Assembly (NCBI GenBank): GCA_951813085.1
Contig: OX638348.1
Coordinates: 1,807,627-1,871,626 of the forward strand
Source of the DNA: an uncultured Opitutaceae bacterium
GTDB taxonomy: Bacteria > Verrucomicrobiota > Verrucomicrobiia > Opitutales > Opitutaceae
Direction: 5' to 3'
Length of the DNA: 64,000 nt
Shown piece by piece: positions 9,807 to 19,547 of this stretch; position 1 is the first letter of the stretch; each line of letters starts with the position of its first letter. The position numbers and the translations under genes were made by a program. The notes below the pieces were generated by a model, which saw only the letters and a program-made list of their open reading frames with translations, was not told the origin of the DNA and ran no database searches.

Positions 9807-11687
9807 TCACAACTCATGACGTATGACCCGGTAGAACAAATTTGGGATGGGGCTCGGAGGCAGGGCGACTAGGTGGGTATGGAGTCTTGATGATTTGGAC
9901 TCATAGTAGGACTCGCCAATGCATGTCCACGTTTGCAAGTCCAGGGAACGTTCCACGCTGTAGCCATACCCGTCATCCGCCATGTACGAGATCTCCACAT
10001 TCCCGTTCTCAAGGTCGACAGCGTTGTGCTCGATGACGAGCGCCTCGTCGGCAAGCCCTTCGATTTGCCAGTCCTGTTCGATATCGATGTAAGTTACGGA
10101 GTACGGAGGCAGAGTCATACCTGGGACTTCCCCCGCATTGTAAGTTTCAATCGTAAGAGATTCTTCATCATACAATGCGGTAGAGAGCGCTTGTCCTTCG
10201 AGGGGTCGCACTTGCTTCGCTCCCAAGATGCGAACATCGTGACTATCAACCAAATTCGCAACCGAGAGAGCACCGAGACTGTATTCTGTGTCAAGCTTGT
10301 TGAGCAACACAAGCGTTCCTTTGGATCTACCGTGTAAGTAACAGGCCAATACATCGTCGAACTCCCCGACGTAACTGTTGGTTCCCGAATAGGTTCGAAC
10401 GCTGGTGAGGTTGACGGGTGAAAAGTATCCGTGCTGTTCCACGTATTCGCCCAATGTTCTGAGCACCTCGAAGGTAACCCGTTTGTCGAGCACGGTGCTT
10501 TCATCGGGCGTGCCTGAGGGAACGGTGAACATTTGCGTAAAGCTGTGCCAATGGGTGACTGTAACCTGAGGTTCGCTCAGCAGTTTAAAGAAAAAGTAAT
10601 TGGCATACATGGCACCCAGATAGGAAAAGCGCAAACGGTACGACCTAACGTTACCACCAAATCCCCCCACATGGAATTCGGTCACCCATATGTCCTTATC
10701 TGGGAAGTCCGTACCCAAGGTATCCATCACCCCTTCAAACTCGAAGTCCGCATGCGAGATGCAGTTTTTGTAGGCATCCTCGTAGGGTATAAAATTCTCA
10801 GTCGGGGTGTCGTTCGCCATGCCCAGGCTTGAGTAGAGGTGGATGATGAGCGCATCGTAAAAGCGGTTGTTGGCCACCAACAAATTGTACCATTCTTCCT
10901 GACGGTTTGGATTGGGCTCCTCGGGGTCGGGCAGAAACGACTCGCTCGTGTAAAGCTGGCTTGGAATAATCGCCCCGTATTTGGCATCGGGGAACACTTC
11001 GCGCATAGCGTTTGCATGGGCTTCCGCTTCGGCCACATAGGTGGCTCCGTCTTCTGTGTAATTATCGTAGGTGCCGAAATAGAGTTCATTCCCCAGCTCG
11101 ATATAGCGCGGCGAGGCTCCCAACGCCTCGATGGTCTGCATGTAGCTTCGATTGTTCGCAGGCACAAAGCTGGTCATGTTTACCGTCAGCGAATAATCAG
11201 CGCCGGTAAGATCGGCAAACTCGAAGAAGTCATCGGGCGTCATGCCGCCGCTGCCCCAATTGTTTGCAATGCTTGCGTTCCACGAGTCGAGTGTCGCTCT
11301 TCTGTTGGCATCGTCTTCCGAAGTGGTATCCAGAAAGCCAGTCTCGTAGTTGTAGAAATTGGACGGAGTTCCTCTTGGGAATCGAATAAAGGGCTTATGT
11401 GCTTCTTCATACAGGTCTACAAATCCAGGCAGTGTATAGGCTGCCCGATTCAGCATTTGCAGGCAGTTCGCCCAAAAAAAGCTTCTCCTGTATTTGTGTC
11501 CCACTTCATCCGGCAGTGTGACTCCAATCTCGTCTGCATTTATAGGCCCGACCTGCAGATGCAAGAGAAGCGCGATCAATAGAGTGAATTTGAAAGCTCG
11601 CTGAGGCAGGTATTTAGGGCGAACGATTAAACTCTGGAAGCTCCGACTGTAGTCGATGTATTTGTGGCGTGCAATTAATAACAACAT
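9807..11687 (-). CDS. Secreted clan GH-A glycoside hydrolase-like protein
   Basis: About 626 residues. ATG 11687 follows an alternative GTG at 11690. A hydrophobic export segment lies near residues 34-52. The barrel shows 'IELGNELYFG', the classic NE acid/base motif of clan GH-A, and 'DIWVTEFHVGG', a candidate nucleophile Glu. The overall pattern resembles arabinofuranosidase or beta-galactosidase-like proteins. The last ~80 residues ('YSVERSLDLQTW') form the small C-terminal domain seen on several secreted proteins in this window. The stop lies just 70 bases before the start of the next gene, consistent with co-transcription. Exact specificity is not resolved. Confidence 0.65.
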   Translation of the reverse strand: MLLLIARHKYIDYSRSFQSLIVRPKYLPQRAFKFTLLIALLLHLQVGPINADEIGVTLPDEVGHKYRRSFFWANCLQMLNRAAYTLPGFVDLYEEAHKPFIRFPRGTPSNFYNYETGFLDTTSEDDANRRATLDSWNASIANNWGSGGMTPDDFFEFADLTGADYSLTVNMTSFVPANNRSYMQTIEALGASPRYIELGNELYFGTYDNYTEDGATYVAEAEAHANAMREVFPDAKYGAIIPSQLYTSESFLPDPEEPNPNRQEEWYNLLVANNRFYDALIIHLYSSLGMANDTPTENFIPYEDAYKNCISHADFEFEGVMDTLGTDFPDKDIWVTEFHVGGFGGNVRSYRLRFSYLGAMYANYFFFKLLSEPQVTVTHWHSFTQMFTVPSGTPDESTVLDKRVTFEVLRTLGEYVEQHGYFSPVNLTSVRTYSGTNSYVGEFDDVLACYLHGRSKGTLVLLNKLDTEYSLGALSVANLVDSHDVRILGAKQVRPLEGQALSTALYDEESLTIETYNAGEVPGMTLPPYSVTYIDIEQDWQIEGLADEALVIEHNAVDLENGNVEISYMADDGYGYSVERSLDLQTWTCIGESYYESKSSRLHTHLVALPPSPIPNLFYRVIRHEL

Positions 11688-11697
11688 CACCGTATTT

Positions 11698-11708
11698 ATT
11701 ATAGTCTA
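11698..11708 (-). promoter_or_regulatory. Putative promoter -10 motif
   Basis: The minus strand reads TAGACTATAAT, ending about 10 bases before the start codon. With TTAAGA 16 bases upstream as a possible -35, transcription would begin at or next to the start codon, giving a nearly leaderless transcript. The same motif lies before the 8236 start. Confidence 0.45.
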
Positions 11709-11733
11709 AAATCCATCGATCTTAATCTCAAGC

Positions 11734-11764
11734 AAATGGGCTCATGCTAGTTTTGAGCCCATTT
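11734..11764 (-). terminator. Hairpin downstream of TonB receptor
   Basis: An 11-bp perfect stem (AAATGGGCTCA with its complement) with a 9-base loop. It lies downstream of the minus-strand receptor gene and upstream of the glycoside hydrolase gene. It may terminate transcription, but it lacks a strong T run. Confidence 0.4.
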
Positions 11765-11942
11765 AATGACACGAAAAAGTAGCTTTTATTCAGATACAGC
11801 TCGGGTCTTGCCCCGTGATGATTACCGATAAATATCTTGGCTCCAGAAGCTCCCCAAAGGCCTGCACAGCCTCCTTGAAGAATTCCTTGGCGCAAATAAA
11901 CGATAGAAGAAGGGTCGAAACTTTGCTTTATTTAAAGGCTAA

Positions 11943-11968
11943 AGGCACAACCCCCATTGGTTGTGCCT
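11943..11968 (-). terminator. Probable rho-independent terminator of TonB receptor gene
   Basis: A stem of GGCACAACC paired with GGTTGTGCC and a short loop, followed on the minus strand by TTT. It lies about 75 bases past the receptor stop at 12040. The rest of the 349-base gap at 11691-12039 shows only this and the hairpin at 11734-11764. Confidence 0.55.
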
Positions 11969-12039
11969 CATAGCCCACTACTATACACTAATACATATAA
12001 ACCCCATTATTTTGATAAAACAGGGCCTGATTTTTGATA

Positions 12040-14976
12040 CTAAAAACTAAGTGTGGACGTATAAACAAACGAACGGGGCTCCGTGTATCTATAGTTCCAA
12101 ATGTATGGAGTTTTACTCATGAATGAGGTTTCATCCGCACGGATCGGCTGAACATCGGTATCATCAAATACATTTCTGATATTCAGTTGGTTACTCCACG
12201 TCACCTTACCGTCGCGTAGATTTGTAGTATAACCGATATTAAGCCCCGTAGTCAGCTGAGAATCTCCATAAAAACGCTCCTCCGGAATCGGAGTTCCCGT
12301 TTCATCTCTGGCATATCCAATCCCAGGCTTATCTCGCCACTGGAAAAAACCGCCAACAGACCATCCTTTGAGTCTCTCCGTAAAGCGATAGTTCGTGTTG
12401 AGCGAAAACTTATCTCTCCTTTGTTGCAATGGCGAGATACCTTCCTCTGCAAATAGAACTTGGAGATCAGCAAAGGCATCATCCAAACGATCATTCACAG
12501 TTCGGGTTCCACCGTCGGAGGGGATAAAGTCACCGTAGGCAGCTCTCAAAGCCGGCCAGTTTTCCGCGATGAACGCCTGAGTAGCTGGCAAGACATTCGT
12601 ATTGATCGTCTCATTCCTTGACGCCATGAATGCAATTCTCCAGTTCGGGATCGGATTATAGCTTAACTGGAACTCGATCCCCTCTGCCGCAACGTCGAAC
12701 GTGTCCCCATTAGAACTTTGTTCAGGCACCAGATTATTGAGGAAACTTAGATCTCCGGTTTCTTCCTCCAAATCTTCCCAAATGCCGTTCCAGGTATTCG
12801 TCATTTGGCCCACGTTTTTACCACGCGCATTCAGCTGAGCGCTTTCAAAGAAGTTCAAGCTTGCGTTCAACTTCCTTTCAAAGAGTCCGACCTTGATTCC
12901 GATATCTTCAGTTTCTCCCGAAGAATTGCCACGAACGGATCCGTCGAACGTTAGGAAGCCCTGTGAAGGCTGGAAGTTAGTCGACGTGTTGTAGGTGAGA
13001 GAAATGTGATCAATATCGCCTTTATTTTCTATCATATGGAATACGCCACCGAGTGAATAGGTATCCACCCATTCGCCCGATACATCCTCAACAAGCTGAG
13101 GCGCGTTGGTGATATCCTGATAGGGAACAAAAAAGTTCATCTCGTCTCTTTCCCAACCGTCAACAAGAGTATAAAAATCTTGCTTATCCTCTCTGTATCC
13201 AAGCGTTGTTACGAGACGACCTTCCATAAATTTGCTTTGTACAGCGAGGAGAGAGCTCTTCTGATAGTTTTCCTCACTTGTTCCTGCTCTGAAATTTTTC
13301 CATTCAGCATTCATGCCTGTATCAGAGAACGTGTTGAAGTAGCCTGCTAGATCACGCAAATCCGGATCCGCGTTGTTAGTAGTTGTAGGATCCACAAAAA
13401 CAATGGCTCGAAGCTTATTTTGCCCGTTGAGATAATTGTTTTGATTATTCCTAGAAGAGCCTGTGTTGAACAATTGCGCTCGATTCGTTTCACGTGTTCC
13501 TTCCCGATCTTCAAACATCGCTGCAAACTGATGACGTCCCAGCAAATTTGAGCGTTCTTGAAGATCCAGATCATAGGTTGCTGTCACACGAAGACCTCGG
13601 TTCTCAAATGTGCTGTCGCGAAGCTGCGGCACCCCTATATCCACATAGTATCCACCGTAATTAGGATTTCCTGTAACTCCATCACGTAAAGTGCTTGCAG
13701 CATCGCGAATCAAACTTTGAGCATTCCATGCAGTCCAAACATCTTCTTCACGATCTGCATAAAAATACGCGAGTTGCATGTAGAAGTTATCGGTGAATTT
13801 GTGCTCAATAGCGATGTCTCCAATCGTGCCGGTATTGCTATTGATTCGCTGGTTAATGCTAAAGTTGCGGCCCCCTGTAATCGCAGGATCCATTGGCTCT
13901 CTTGTGAAGCCGACTACCGTAACCTCATTAGGAGCTGAACGCGGTCGGTTCCTCCAATCGTCTCCAGCGAGTGTGAATGTACTCGTATCACCTAGTCCAT
14001 CTTCGCCAAAGACCAACTGTTGAAAAGGAGCATTGCTCGTATACCAAATACCGTCGTCATCGAAATTGCCGGTGCTTCTCGTTCCATCGAAAACAATCGG
14101 GTTCTCGCCTGCATCTTCCCAAGCGCCAGCATTGTTGCGGTAGTTTCCCCAAATCGGCGCGTTTCTTACAATGTCCGCGTACTCAATATTACCGGTCAAG
14201 ATCGTTTTGTCGGTGATTTTCCATTTACCTGCAAGATAGTATCGTTCCTGATCCCTAAAGCTGGGCTCTGGAAAGCGTTCGCCTTTTTCTTCCAGCAAAG
14301 CGACACGGAGCGCAACACGATCGTCTAGCATCGATTCGTTGTGGTGAAACTCGAAACGCTGGGTTCCATATTTATCGGTTCGATACACCAGCTTACTGAA
14401 ATCTCGACCGGTCATCGCCTTTAAGGTGGATGTATTGATAACTCCGGCCGGATTAGCTGCGCCAAATAAAATGGAGTTTGCGCCAGCAGATACAGTCATA
14501 CGGTCGGCATTGTAGCCATCGGATCCGAGCATGGTTCCAGAAGACTGCGAATGATAGTTCCGGGACGCGAATTCGGTGAAGATTCCCCTGATTCTAAAAC
14601 GTTGATCTCTCCAGGCTCCGTTAACGTCTGTGGATCCTCCTTCTTCGGTCGTAACCGCCGTTACACTCGGAAGTAAATCTGCAATATCCATGATATTGGA
14701 GACACCCATATCATCCAAAAAATCTTTGGAAACATGAGTCAATGCAGCCCCAATGTCTTTCATATCGGTTCTCAATCGATTGCCAGCAAGGGTATCCGAT
14801 ACGTGATAAGAACCATCATCAGTTAACGCGACCTCGAACGGTGAAAGCTCGAAAATTTCCTCTACGCTTTCATCGTCTTGGGCGAACGCCAAGGTTCCGA
14901 ACAAGGCGCTACATAGGAGCGCGACCCGCCGCATTTGGGTACGGGTGTCAAGTTGTGGGTATTCAGTGTTATTCAT
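12040..14976 (-). CDS. TonB-dependent receptor
   Basis: 978 residues, full length for the family. A signal peptide ending near 'GTLAFAQ' is followed by 'IFELSPFEV', a plug domain with 'RFRIRGIFTEF' and 'GANSILFGAANPAG', and a long beta-barrel ending in aromatic 'TSTLSF', the C-terminal Phe needed for outer-membrane insertion. It imports a ligand across the outer membrane with energy from TonB. It is a clear paralogue of the receptor at 1-2575. The sensor kinase and regulator genes are divergently placed, so the receptor is probably induced by a signal that the kinase senses, which is an inference from layout. No SusD partner is nearby. Confidence 0.93.
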   Translation of the reverse strand: MNNTEYPQLDTRTQMRRVALLCSALFGTLAFAQDDESVEEIFELSPFEVALTDDGSYHVSDTLAGNRLRTDMKDIGAALTHVSKDFLDDMGVSNIMDIADLLPSVTAVTTEEGGSTDVNGAWRDQRFRIRGIFTEFASRNYHSQSSGTMLGSDGYNADRMTVSAGANSILFGAANPAGVINTSTLKAMTGRDFSKLVYRTDKYGTQRFEFHHNESMLDDRVALRVALLEEKGERFPEPSFRDQERYYLAGKWKITDKTILTGNIEYADIVRNAPIWGNYRNNAGAWEDAGENPIVFDGTRSTGNFDDDGIWYTSNAPFQQLVFGEDGLGDTSTFTLAGDDWRNRPRSAPNEVTVVGFTREPMDPAITGGRNFSINQRINSNTGTIGDIAIEHKFTDNFYMQLAYFYADREEDVWTAWNAQSLIRDAASTLRDGVTGNPNYGGYYVDIGVPQLRDSTFENRGLRVTATYDLDLQERSNLLGRHQFAAMFEDREGTRETNRAQLFNTGSSRNNQNNYLNGQNKLRAIVFVDPTTTNNADPDLRDLAGYFNTFSDTGMNAEWKNFRAGTSEENYQKSSLLAVQSKFMEGRLVTTLGYREDKQDFYTLVDGWERDEMNFFVPYQDITNAPQLVEDVSGEWVDTYSLGGVFHMIENKGDIDHISLTYNTSTNFQPSQGFLTFDGSVRGNSSGETEDIGIKVGLFERKLNASLNFFESAQLNARGKNVGQMTNTWNGIWEDLEEETGDLSFLNNLVPEQSSNGDTFDVAAEGIEFQLSYNPIPNWRIAFMASRNETINTNVLPATQAFIAENWPALRAAYGDFIPSDGGTRTVNDRLDDAFADLQVLFAEEGISPLQQRRDKFSLNTNYRFTERLKGWSVGGFFQWRDKPGIGYARDETGTPIPEERFYGDSQLTTGLNIGYTTNLRDGKVTWSNQLNIRNVFDDTDVQPIRADETSFMSKTPYIWNYRYTEPRSFVYTSTLSF

Positions 14977-15187
14977 ATTGGTCGTCTAGTTTGGATTAAA
15001 AATTTGCGCCCTGAACGAAAGGATCAGGGGAAATTTGGGGGAAGAACGGTCAACAGGGTAGCATTCATTGAATAGTCGCCTATCCTCATTTTTGAGGATG
15101 CTCCGAACCCTCGATATGGGGTACAACCTTCCAGCAAAGAAATGCCTGTTGTGTCTGGTCTCGCATATCTTTTTTATCCCGCTGGAA
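14977..15187. promoter_or_regulatory. Divergent promoter region with inverted repeat
   Basis: This is the gap between receptor and kinase. It contains an inverted repeat at 15082-15099 (ATCCTCA, 4-base loop, TGAGGAT). It has no sequence match to the tandem palindromes at 2696-2725, so the two cassettes may use different operators. The reading frame continues upstream of the kinase start to 15068, but those residues do not look like signal-peptide sequence. Confidence 0.4.
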
Positions 15188-17176
15188 ATGAATCGCTTTC
15201 GAATAATCCTCTCAATCCCTCTGCTGGCTGCGAACGCCCTCGCCTCGCCAGAAAACGGGACGCCTTTCGAAAACACGCCGCTTCCTGTTCTCGAAAAACG
15301 GCTCGTCGACCTCGATAAGGAACTCGAACAGCTCCCAACTTACAGCCTCCGAGGGGGACTGGGATCGATCGGCCATCGCTCGAAGGAACACGAAGATCCT
15401 AATAATACCGAATGGGTGCAAATAGAGCTGGGCGAGACCACTTCCATCGATCAGGTCGTATTGGCGCCCAATCTCTGGCGAGATTCCAATCGAGGTTTCG
15501 TCGTCGACGGGTTTCCTTCAGAATTCCAGATCATCGCGGGGTTAGGAGATCACGAGAACGGTACCGTTTTGGCCAGCTATCGGAAAGATGATCGGCCATG
15601 GCCCCGAATCGCCCCAGTCGTTTTCTCCTTTCCCCCTATTGCTGCGGACTGGGTACGCATCGAAGCCACTAAACTATCCGATGTTGGATTTGACGGACGC
15701 TACGTTTTGCAGCTAGCGGAAGCTTTCATATTCAGTGGCGAGGAGAATGTAGCGCTCCAGAAGAAGGTATCCGTCTCCAGCGAAAGTGGATTCGATCGCC
15801 TTTCCCGTGGAAAACACACAATTGTCGATGGATTCATTCCGTATCTAATGGATGCTGCCGAAGGGGATGCCAGTGTTGCGTTTTTCAGTCGATTCGAGGA
15901 AGAACATACCGCTGTCATCACCATCGACCTGGGCAGTATCGAGCCTCTAAACGGCCTCCATCTACACTCTGCAGATCAAAACGACAGCGTTCCGCTAAAC
16001 TATCCGGGAGATTTCGGCATCCCAGAACACCTAATCCTCGAAGGTTCCAATGAGGCCGATTTTTCGGACCGGGTTCGCCTCCTGGAATACCGTCATGAGA
16101 CCATTTACGATGCGGGCCCTATAATCATGCTGGCGTTTCCTGAAAAACGTTGCCGTTACGTTCGACTAGTCGCCGAAGCAAGCGGCACAGATCCCCTACG
16201 AATTGATCTTGACGATCAGACAACGCAAATCGGATTCGCTGAAATCGAAATTTTATCCAAAGGACGCAATCTCGCTCTGGGAAAACCTATCCAAACCAAT
16301 CTCCGCCCAGACGCACCGCATAGAGAGATTGAAGCCTTGACGGACGGGCGCAACTTCTACGGTCCAATAATCCCCCTTCGCGAATGGCTAAACAAACTGG
16401 CTCGTCGCCATGATCTGGAAACAGATCGCCCCTTGCTCGTCGCGGCTCTAAATGAAGGCTACGCGCGGCAGAAAGCGAATCTGAATCGCACTTACTGGTT
16501 GGTCGCTCTTTTAGGTGGAGTCATCGTTGCCATCATCTTGATCGATCGGATTTTTCGCCTGCGTCAAGTCGCGTCCATCAAGGAACGGCTTGCCGCCGAT
16601 CTTCATGACGAATTGGGAGCAGACCTCCACTCTATCGGACTTTTGAGCGACCTAGCAGAGGAGTCCAAGCACTCTCCAGCGGAGTTAGCAATGCTCCATA
16701 AACGTATCCGTAATCTGACTATGCAATCGGGCGATGCGGTTCGCCACTGTACCGATATGCTTGAAACAACAGAGAGCAATGTCAGTATCAAGGATAGTAT
16801 ATACCAAGCATCTCGACGAATTATGGCGAAACTCGAAAATCGTATCTTGATCGAGGGCGAAGAGTATCTGGATAAACTAAAACCGAAAACCCGTTTCGAT
16901 TTGTGCCTTTTCTACAACGAGTGTCTCGTTAATATAAGCAAGCACTCGGGCGCATCCAAATTCATTACGCAACTGATTGCGGACAAAAACTGCGTAATTC
17001 TCGCAGTGAGCGACAATGGCCGGGGCCTTTCCGACTCACACGCAAACGGAGTGCCCAAGTCACTTAAACGCAGGGCGAGACTGCTGGGCGCCAAAGTCTC
17101 CGTCGAACAACCCGATTCAGGCGGAACGCGCATCAACCTGAAACTGAGAACACGTAATTGGGGCTTCCGGAAGTAA
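15188..17176 (+). CDS. Discoidin-type sensor histidine kinase
   Basis: About 662 residues from ATG 15188, chosen because a signal peptide ('MNRFRIILSIPLLAAN...') follows. The periplasmic part has two discoidin-like (F5/8 type C) modules, seen as 'WVQIELGETTSIDQVVLAP' and 'ITIDLGSIEPLNGLHLHS'. One transmembrane helix ('YWLVALLGGVIVAIILI') precedes a HisKA_3 domain with H-box 'ADLHDELGADLH' and a HATPase domain with 'VSDNGRGL'. Such proteins phosphorylate NarL-type partners. The discoidin fold suggests binding of a glycan or glycan fragment, an inference. The stop overlaps the regulator start (TAATG), showing tight coupling. It is the intact version of the decayed kinase at 2911-4608. Confidence 0.88.
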   Translation: MNRFRIILSIPLLAANALASPENGTPFENTPLPVLEKRLVDLDKELEQLPTYSLRGGLGSIGHRSKEHEDPNNTEWVQIELGETTSIDQVVLAPNLWRDSNRGFVVDGFPSEFQIIAGLGDHENGTVLASYRKDDRPWPRIAPVVFSFPPIAADWVRIEATKLSDVGFDGRYVLQLAEAFIFSGEENVALQKKVSVSSESGFDRLSRGKHTIVDGFIPYLMDAAEGDASVAFFSRFEEEHTAVITIDLGSIEPLNGLHLHSADQNDSVPLNYPGDFGIPEHLILEGSNEADFSDRVRLLEYRHETIYDAGPIIMLAFPEKRCRYVRLVAEASGTDPLRIDLDDQTTQIGFAEIEILSKGRNLALGKPIQTNLRPDAPHREIEALTDGRNFYGPIIPLREWLNKLARRHDLETDRPLLVAALNEGYARQKANLNRTYWLVALLGGVIVAIILIDRIFRLRQVASIKERLAADLHDELGADLHSIGLLSDLAEESKHSPAELAMLHKRIRNLTMQSGDAVRHCTDMLETTESNVSIKDSIYQASRRIMAKLENRILIEGEEYLDKLKPKTRFDLCLFYNECLVNISKHSGASKFITQLIADKNCVILAVSDNGRGLSDSHANGVPKSLKRRARLLGAKVSVEQPDSGGTRINLKLRTRNWGFRK

Positions 17177-17856
17177 TGCCAGAGTCGATAAAAAAAATCC
17201 AGGTCATGGTGGTAGAGGACCACCCAAAGTATCGCGAAGTAATGGAACTCGCGTTGAACAAGGATCCCCAATTCGAATCGCATAGCCAGTTTGGAACTGC
17301 CGAAAGAGCGCTACGCTATTTGCAGGAGCTCCGCTCCACCGACCACCCAAGTGTCATTCTCCTTGACTTAAACCTTCCAGGCATCTCCGGCCTCGATTCT
17401 ATCCGTTGGATCAAAGAATACGCGCCAGAATCGAAGATAATCGTCCTCACCCAGTCTGATAAAGATGCGGACGTCCTCAAAGCGATAAAGGCAGGGGCCT
17501 CAGGCTATCTCTTGAAATCCTCTTCCGTCTCTCAAATAAAGGAAGGTATCCAGTCAGTAATGACAGGAGGCGCGTCACTGGACTCCAGCCTAACCGCATT
17601 TATTCTCAAAACAATTAAGTCTAAACTACCTGAATCAGGTGCAGGAAACGCGCTTACCGACCGCGAAGTGGATGTTCTTAAACTTCTCGCAGAAGGCTAT
17701 TTGAAGAAGGAAATTGCGTCCTTATTGGGCATCAGCAATACCACCGTCGTAACGCACGTAAACCATATTTACGAGAAGCTCGACGCTCGCAACGCGCCCG
17801 CTGCGATTGCGAAAGCATACCGATTTGGCATCTTCTCACCGGGAAAAGCCGAATAA
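17176..17856 (+). CDS. NarL/LuxR-family response regulator
   Basis: About 226 residues from ATG 17176, which overlaps the kinase stop in TAATG; the longer frame from 17158 is less likely. The receiver domain has 'MVVEDH' and phospho-acceptor Asp in 'ILLDLNLPG'. The C-terminal LuxR helix-turn-helix shows 'LTDREVDVLKLLAEG' and 'KKEIASLL'. It is paralogous to the regulator at 4634-5314 along its length. It is the evident partner of the kinase just upstream. Likely targets are the divergent receptor gene and possibly the downstream secreted hydrolase at 17911. Confidence 0.92.
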   Translation: MPESIKKIQVMVVEDHPKYREVMELALNKDPQFESHSQFGTAERALRYLQELRSTDHPSVILLDLNLPGISGLDSIRWIKEYAPESKIIVLTQSDKDADVLKAIKAGASGYLLKSSSVSQIKEGIQSVMTGGASLDSSLTAFILKTIKSKLPESGAGNALTDREVDVLKLLAEGYLKKEIASLLGISNTTVVTHVNHIYEKLDARNAPAAIAKAYRFGIFSPGKAE

Positions 17857-17910
17857 TACCACACTCTTCATTGATTCGGGAAAATCCATTAGTCTTTTCG
17901 AACAACTGCC

Positions 17911-19512
17911 ATGATCATTCGTAGTACCACCCTACTCCCTCTCCTTTTTATAATCGCGGCTCACTTTGCTAAAGCCGCCGAAACGATCGAAGTCGAACGC
18001 TGGGACGTCATCGACATACCTTTCGATGCCCATACTCAAACGGACGCTCCCTTCGAACTCGACTTCACCGCGACCTTCACTGGTCCCGACGATGAATCGC
18101 TCGCAATCCCCGCATTCTACAACGGCGACAAACAGTGGATCATCCGCTTCTCCGCGCCCACAGCGGGCGATTGGAAGTACCTCACCCATTCTTCCGCCAA
18201 GGAATTCGACCAGCTCCACGGCGAGCTCAAGGTTTCCAAAAATACAAATCCGGATCGCCACGGAGGAATTGTCACGCGCAAAAACAATCCCCAACACTTC
18301 TTCTATGAAGACGGAACGCCCTACATGCAGCTCCCGTTCGAGTGCGACTGGCTCTTCGCGCTCGATTACGACAATCCAGAAGCGACTCCTAAAACAGATC
18401 ATCTGCTCGATCTCCTAGCCAAAGAAGGCATCAACCAAATCGTCACCACCGTTTACTCCTACGACGTCACCTGGGACAAAGATCCAAGACTTTCCCAACA
18501 TCCAGAACATGAATACGGGAGCCGCAACGACATCTTCCCCTTCCTCGGATCCAACGAAGATCCCGATTTCAGTTCCCTCAACATCGAGTTTTTCCAAAAG
18601 TTCGACCGCATCGTCGAATCCATGAACGACCGTGGCATCTCTGCCCACCTCATGATCTACGTTTGGAACAAGCTCGTCAATTGGCCCGATACGGAATCCC
18701 TAGCCGACAACCGCTACTTCGACTACATCGTCAAGCGCTACCAAGCCTACCCCAACATCGTCTGGGACGTTTCCAAGGAAGCCCTCAACAACCCGCGTTG
18801 CACCGAGGCTTACGGCGTCGAGCGTATCCAACGCATCCGCAAGCTAGACGCCTACGAGCGTCTCATCTCCGTCCACGATTACGGATTCTGCGTCCGAAAC
18901 ACTGAGCACGTCGACTTTATCTCCATTCAAAGCTGGAGCGCCACGATCTACAGCGAGATGCTGGAGATTCGCGAGAAGTATCCTCATCTTCCCATCTTCA
19001 ACATAGAACACGGCGGATACGAAGAGTCGCCCTATACGGTCTTCCCCGGCTCATACGAAGACGCCGAGCACTGCCTGCGCCGCAACTACCTCATCCAATT
19101 CGCTGGAGCCTATTCCACCTATTATTGGCAAGGAGCCGCCTGGAACGCCATCATCCACAACCCCTTCGAACAGCCCGACGACTTCATCAAACCCAAATTC
19201 GAATGGTACGGACACCTCATCGATTTCTTCGAGAAGCATCCATTCCACGAATACGTTCCCGATCCCGAACACAATCAAAGCGGCTACTGCCTTTCTAACG
19301 GGAAAGGCGCCATGCTCTTCTACGTTCCCAAGGAGAACTACCAACTCTCTCTCTACTGGCAGCACCCCGTCGCTCAACCCGGCGGCACCCTCCAATGGTT
19401 CAACACCTTAACAGGCGAATACACCGACCCTATTCCCTCCACGAGCAAGTACTTCTTCCCGTCCCCTTACCAAGGAGAAGCAGATTCGATCCTGATTAGA
19501 AGGTACGAATAG
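17911..19512 (+). CDS. Secreted DUF5060/DUF4038-type glycoside hydrolase
   Basis: 533 residues. A signal peptide ('MIIRSTTLLPLLFIIA...') is followed by a DUF5060-like beta-sandwich at about 25-115 ('VERWDVIDIPFDA', 'WIIRFSAPTAGDWKY'), then a barrel of the DUF4038 (apiosidase-like) sort with 'PYMQLPFECDWLFAL', 'NIVWDVSKEA' and 'LPIFNIEHGGYEES'. The acidic residues in the last two motifs are candidate catalytic residues. It starts 54 bases after the response regulator and could belong to its operon. It is expected to cleave a glycan outside the cytoplasm; the substrate is not evident. Confidence 0.8.
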   Translation: MIIRSTTLLPLLFIIAAHFAKAAETIEVERWDVIDIPFDAHTQTDAPFELDFTATFTGPDDESLAIPAFYNGDKQWIIRFSAPTAGDWKYLTHSSAKEFDQLHGELKVSKNTNPDRHGGIVTRKNNPQHFFYEDGTPYMQLPFECDWLFALDYDNPEATPKTDHLLDLLAKEGINQIVTTVYSYDVTWDKDPRLSQHPEHEYGSRNDIFPFLGSNEDPDFSSLNIEFFQKFDRIVESMNDRGISAHLMIYVWNKLVNWPDTESLADNRYFDYIVKRYQAYPNIVWDVSKEALNNPRCTEAYGVERIQRIRKLDAYERLISVHDYGFCVRNTEHVDFISIQSWSATIYSEMLEIREKYPHLPIFNIEHGGYEESPYTVFPGSYEDAEHCLRRNYLIQFAGAYSTYYWQGAAWNAIIHNPFEQPDDFIKPKFEWYGHLIDFFEKHPFHEYVPDPEHNQSGYCLSNGKGAMLFYVPKENYQLSLYWQHPVAQPGGTLQWFNTLTGEYTDPIPSTSKYFFPSPYQGEADSILIRRYE

Positions 19513-19547
19513 CAGGACGATAGCCACACGCCAACAGAATCAACCCC

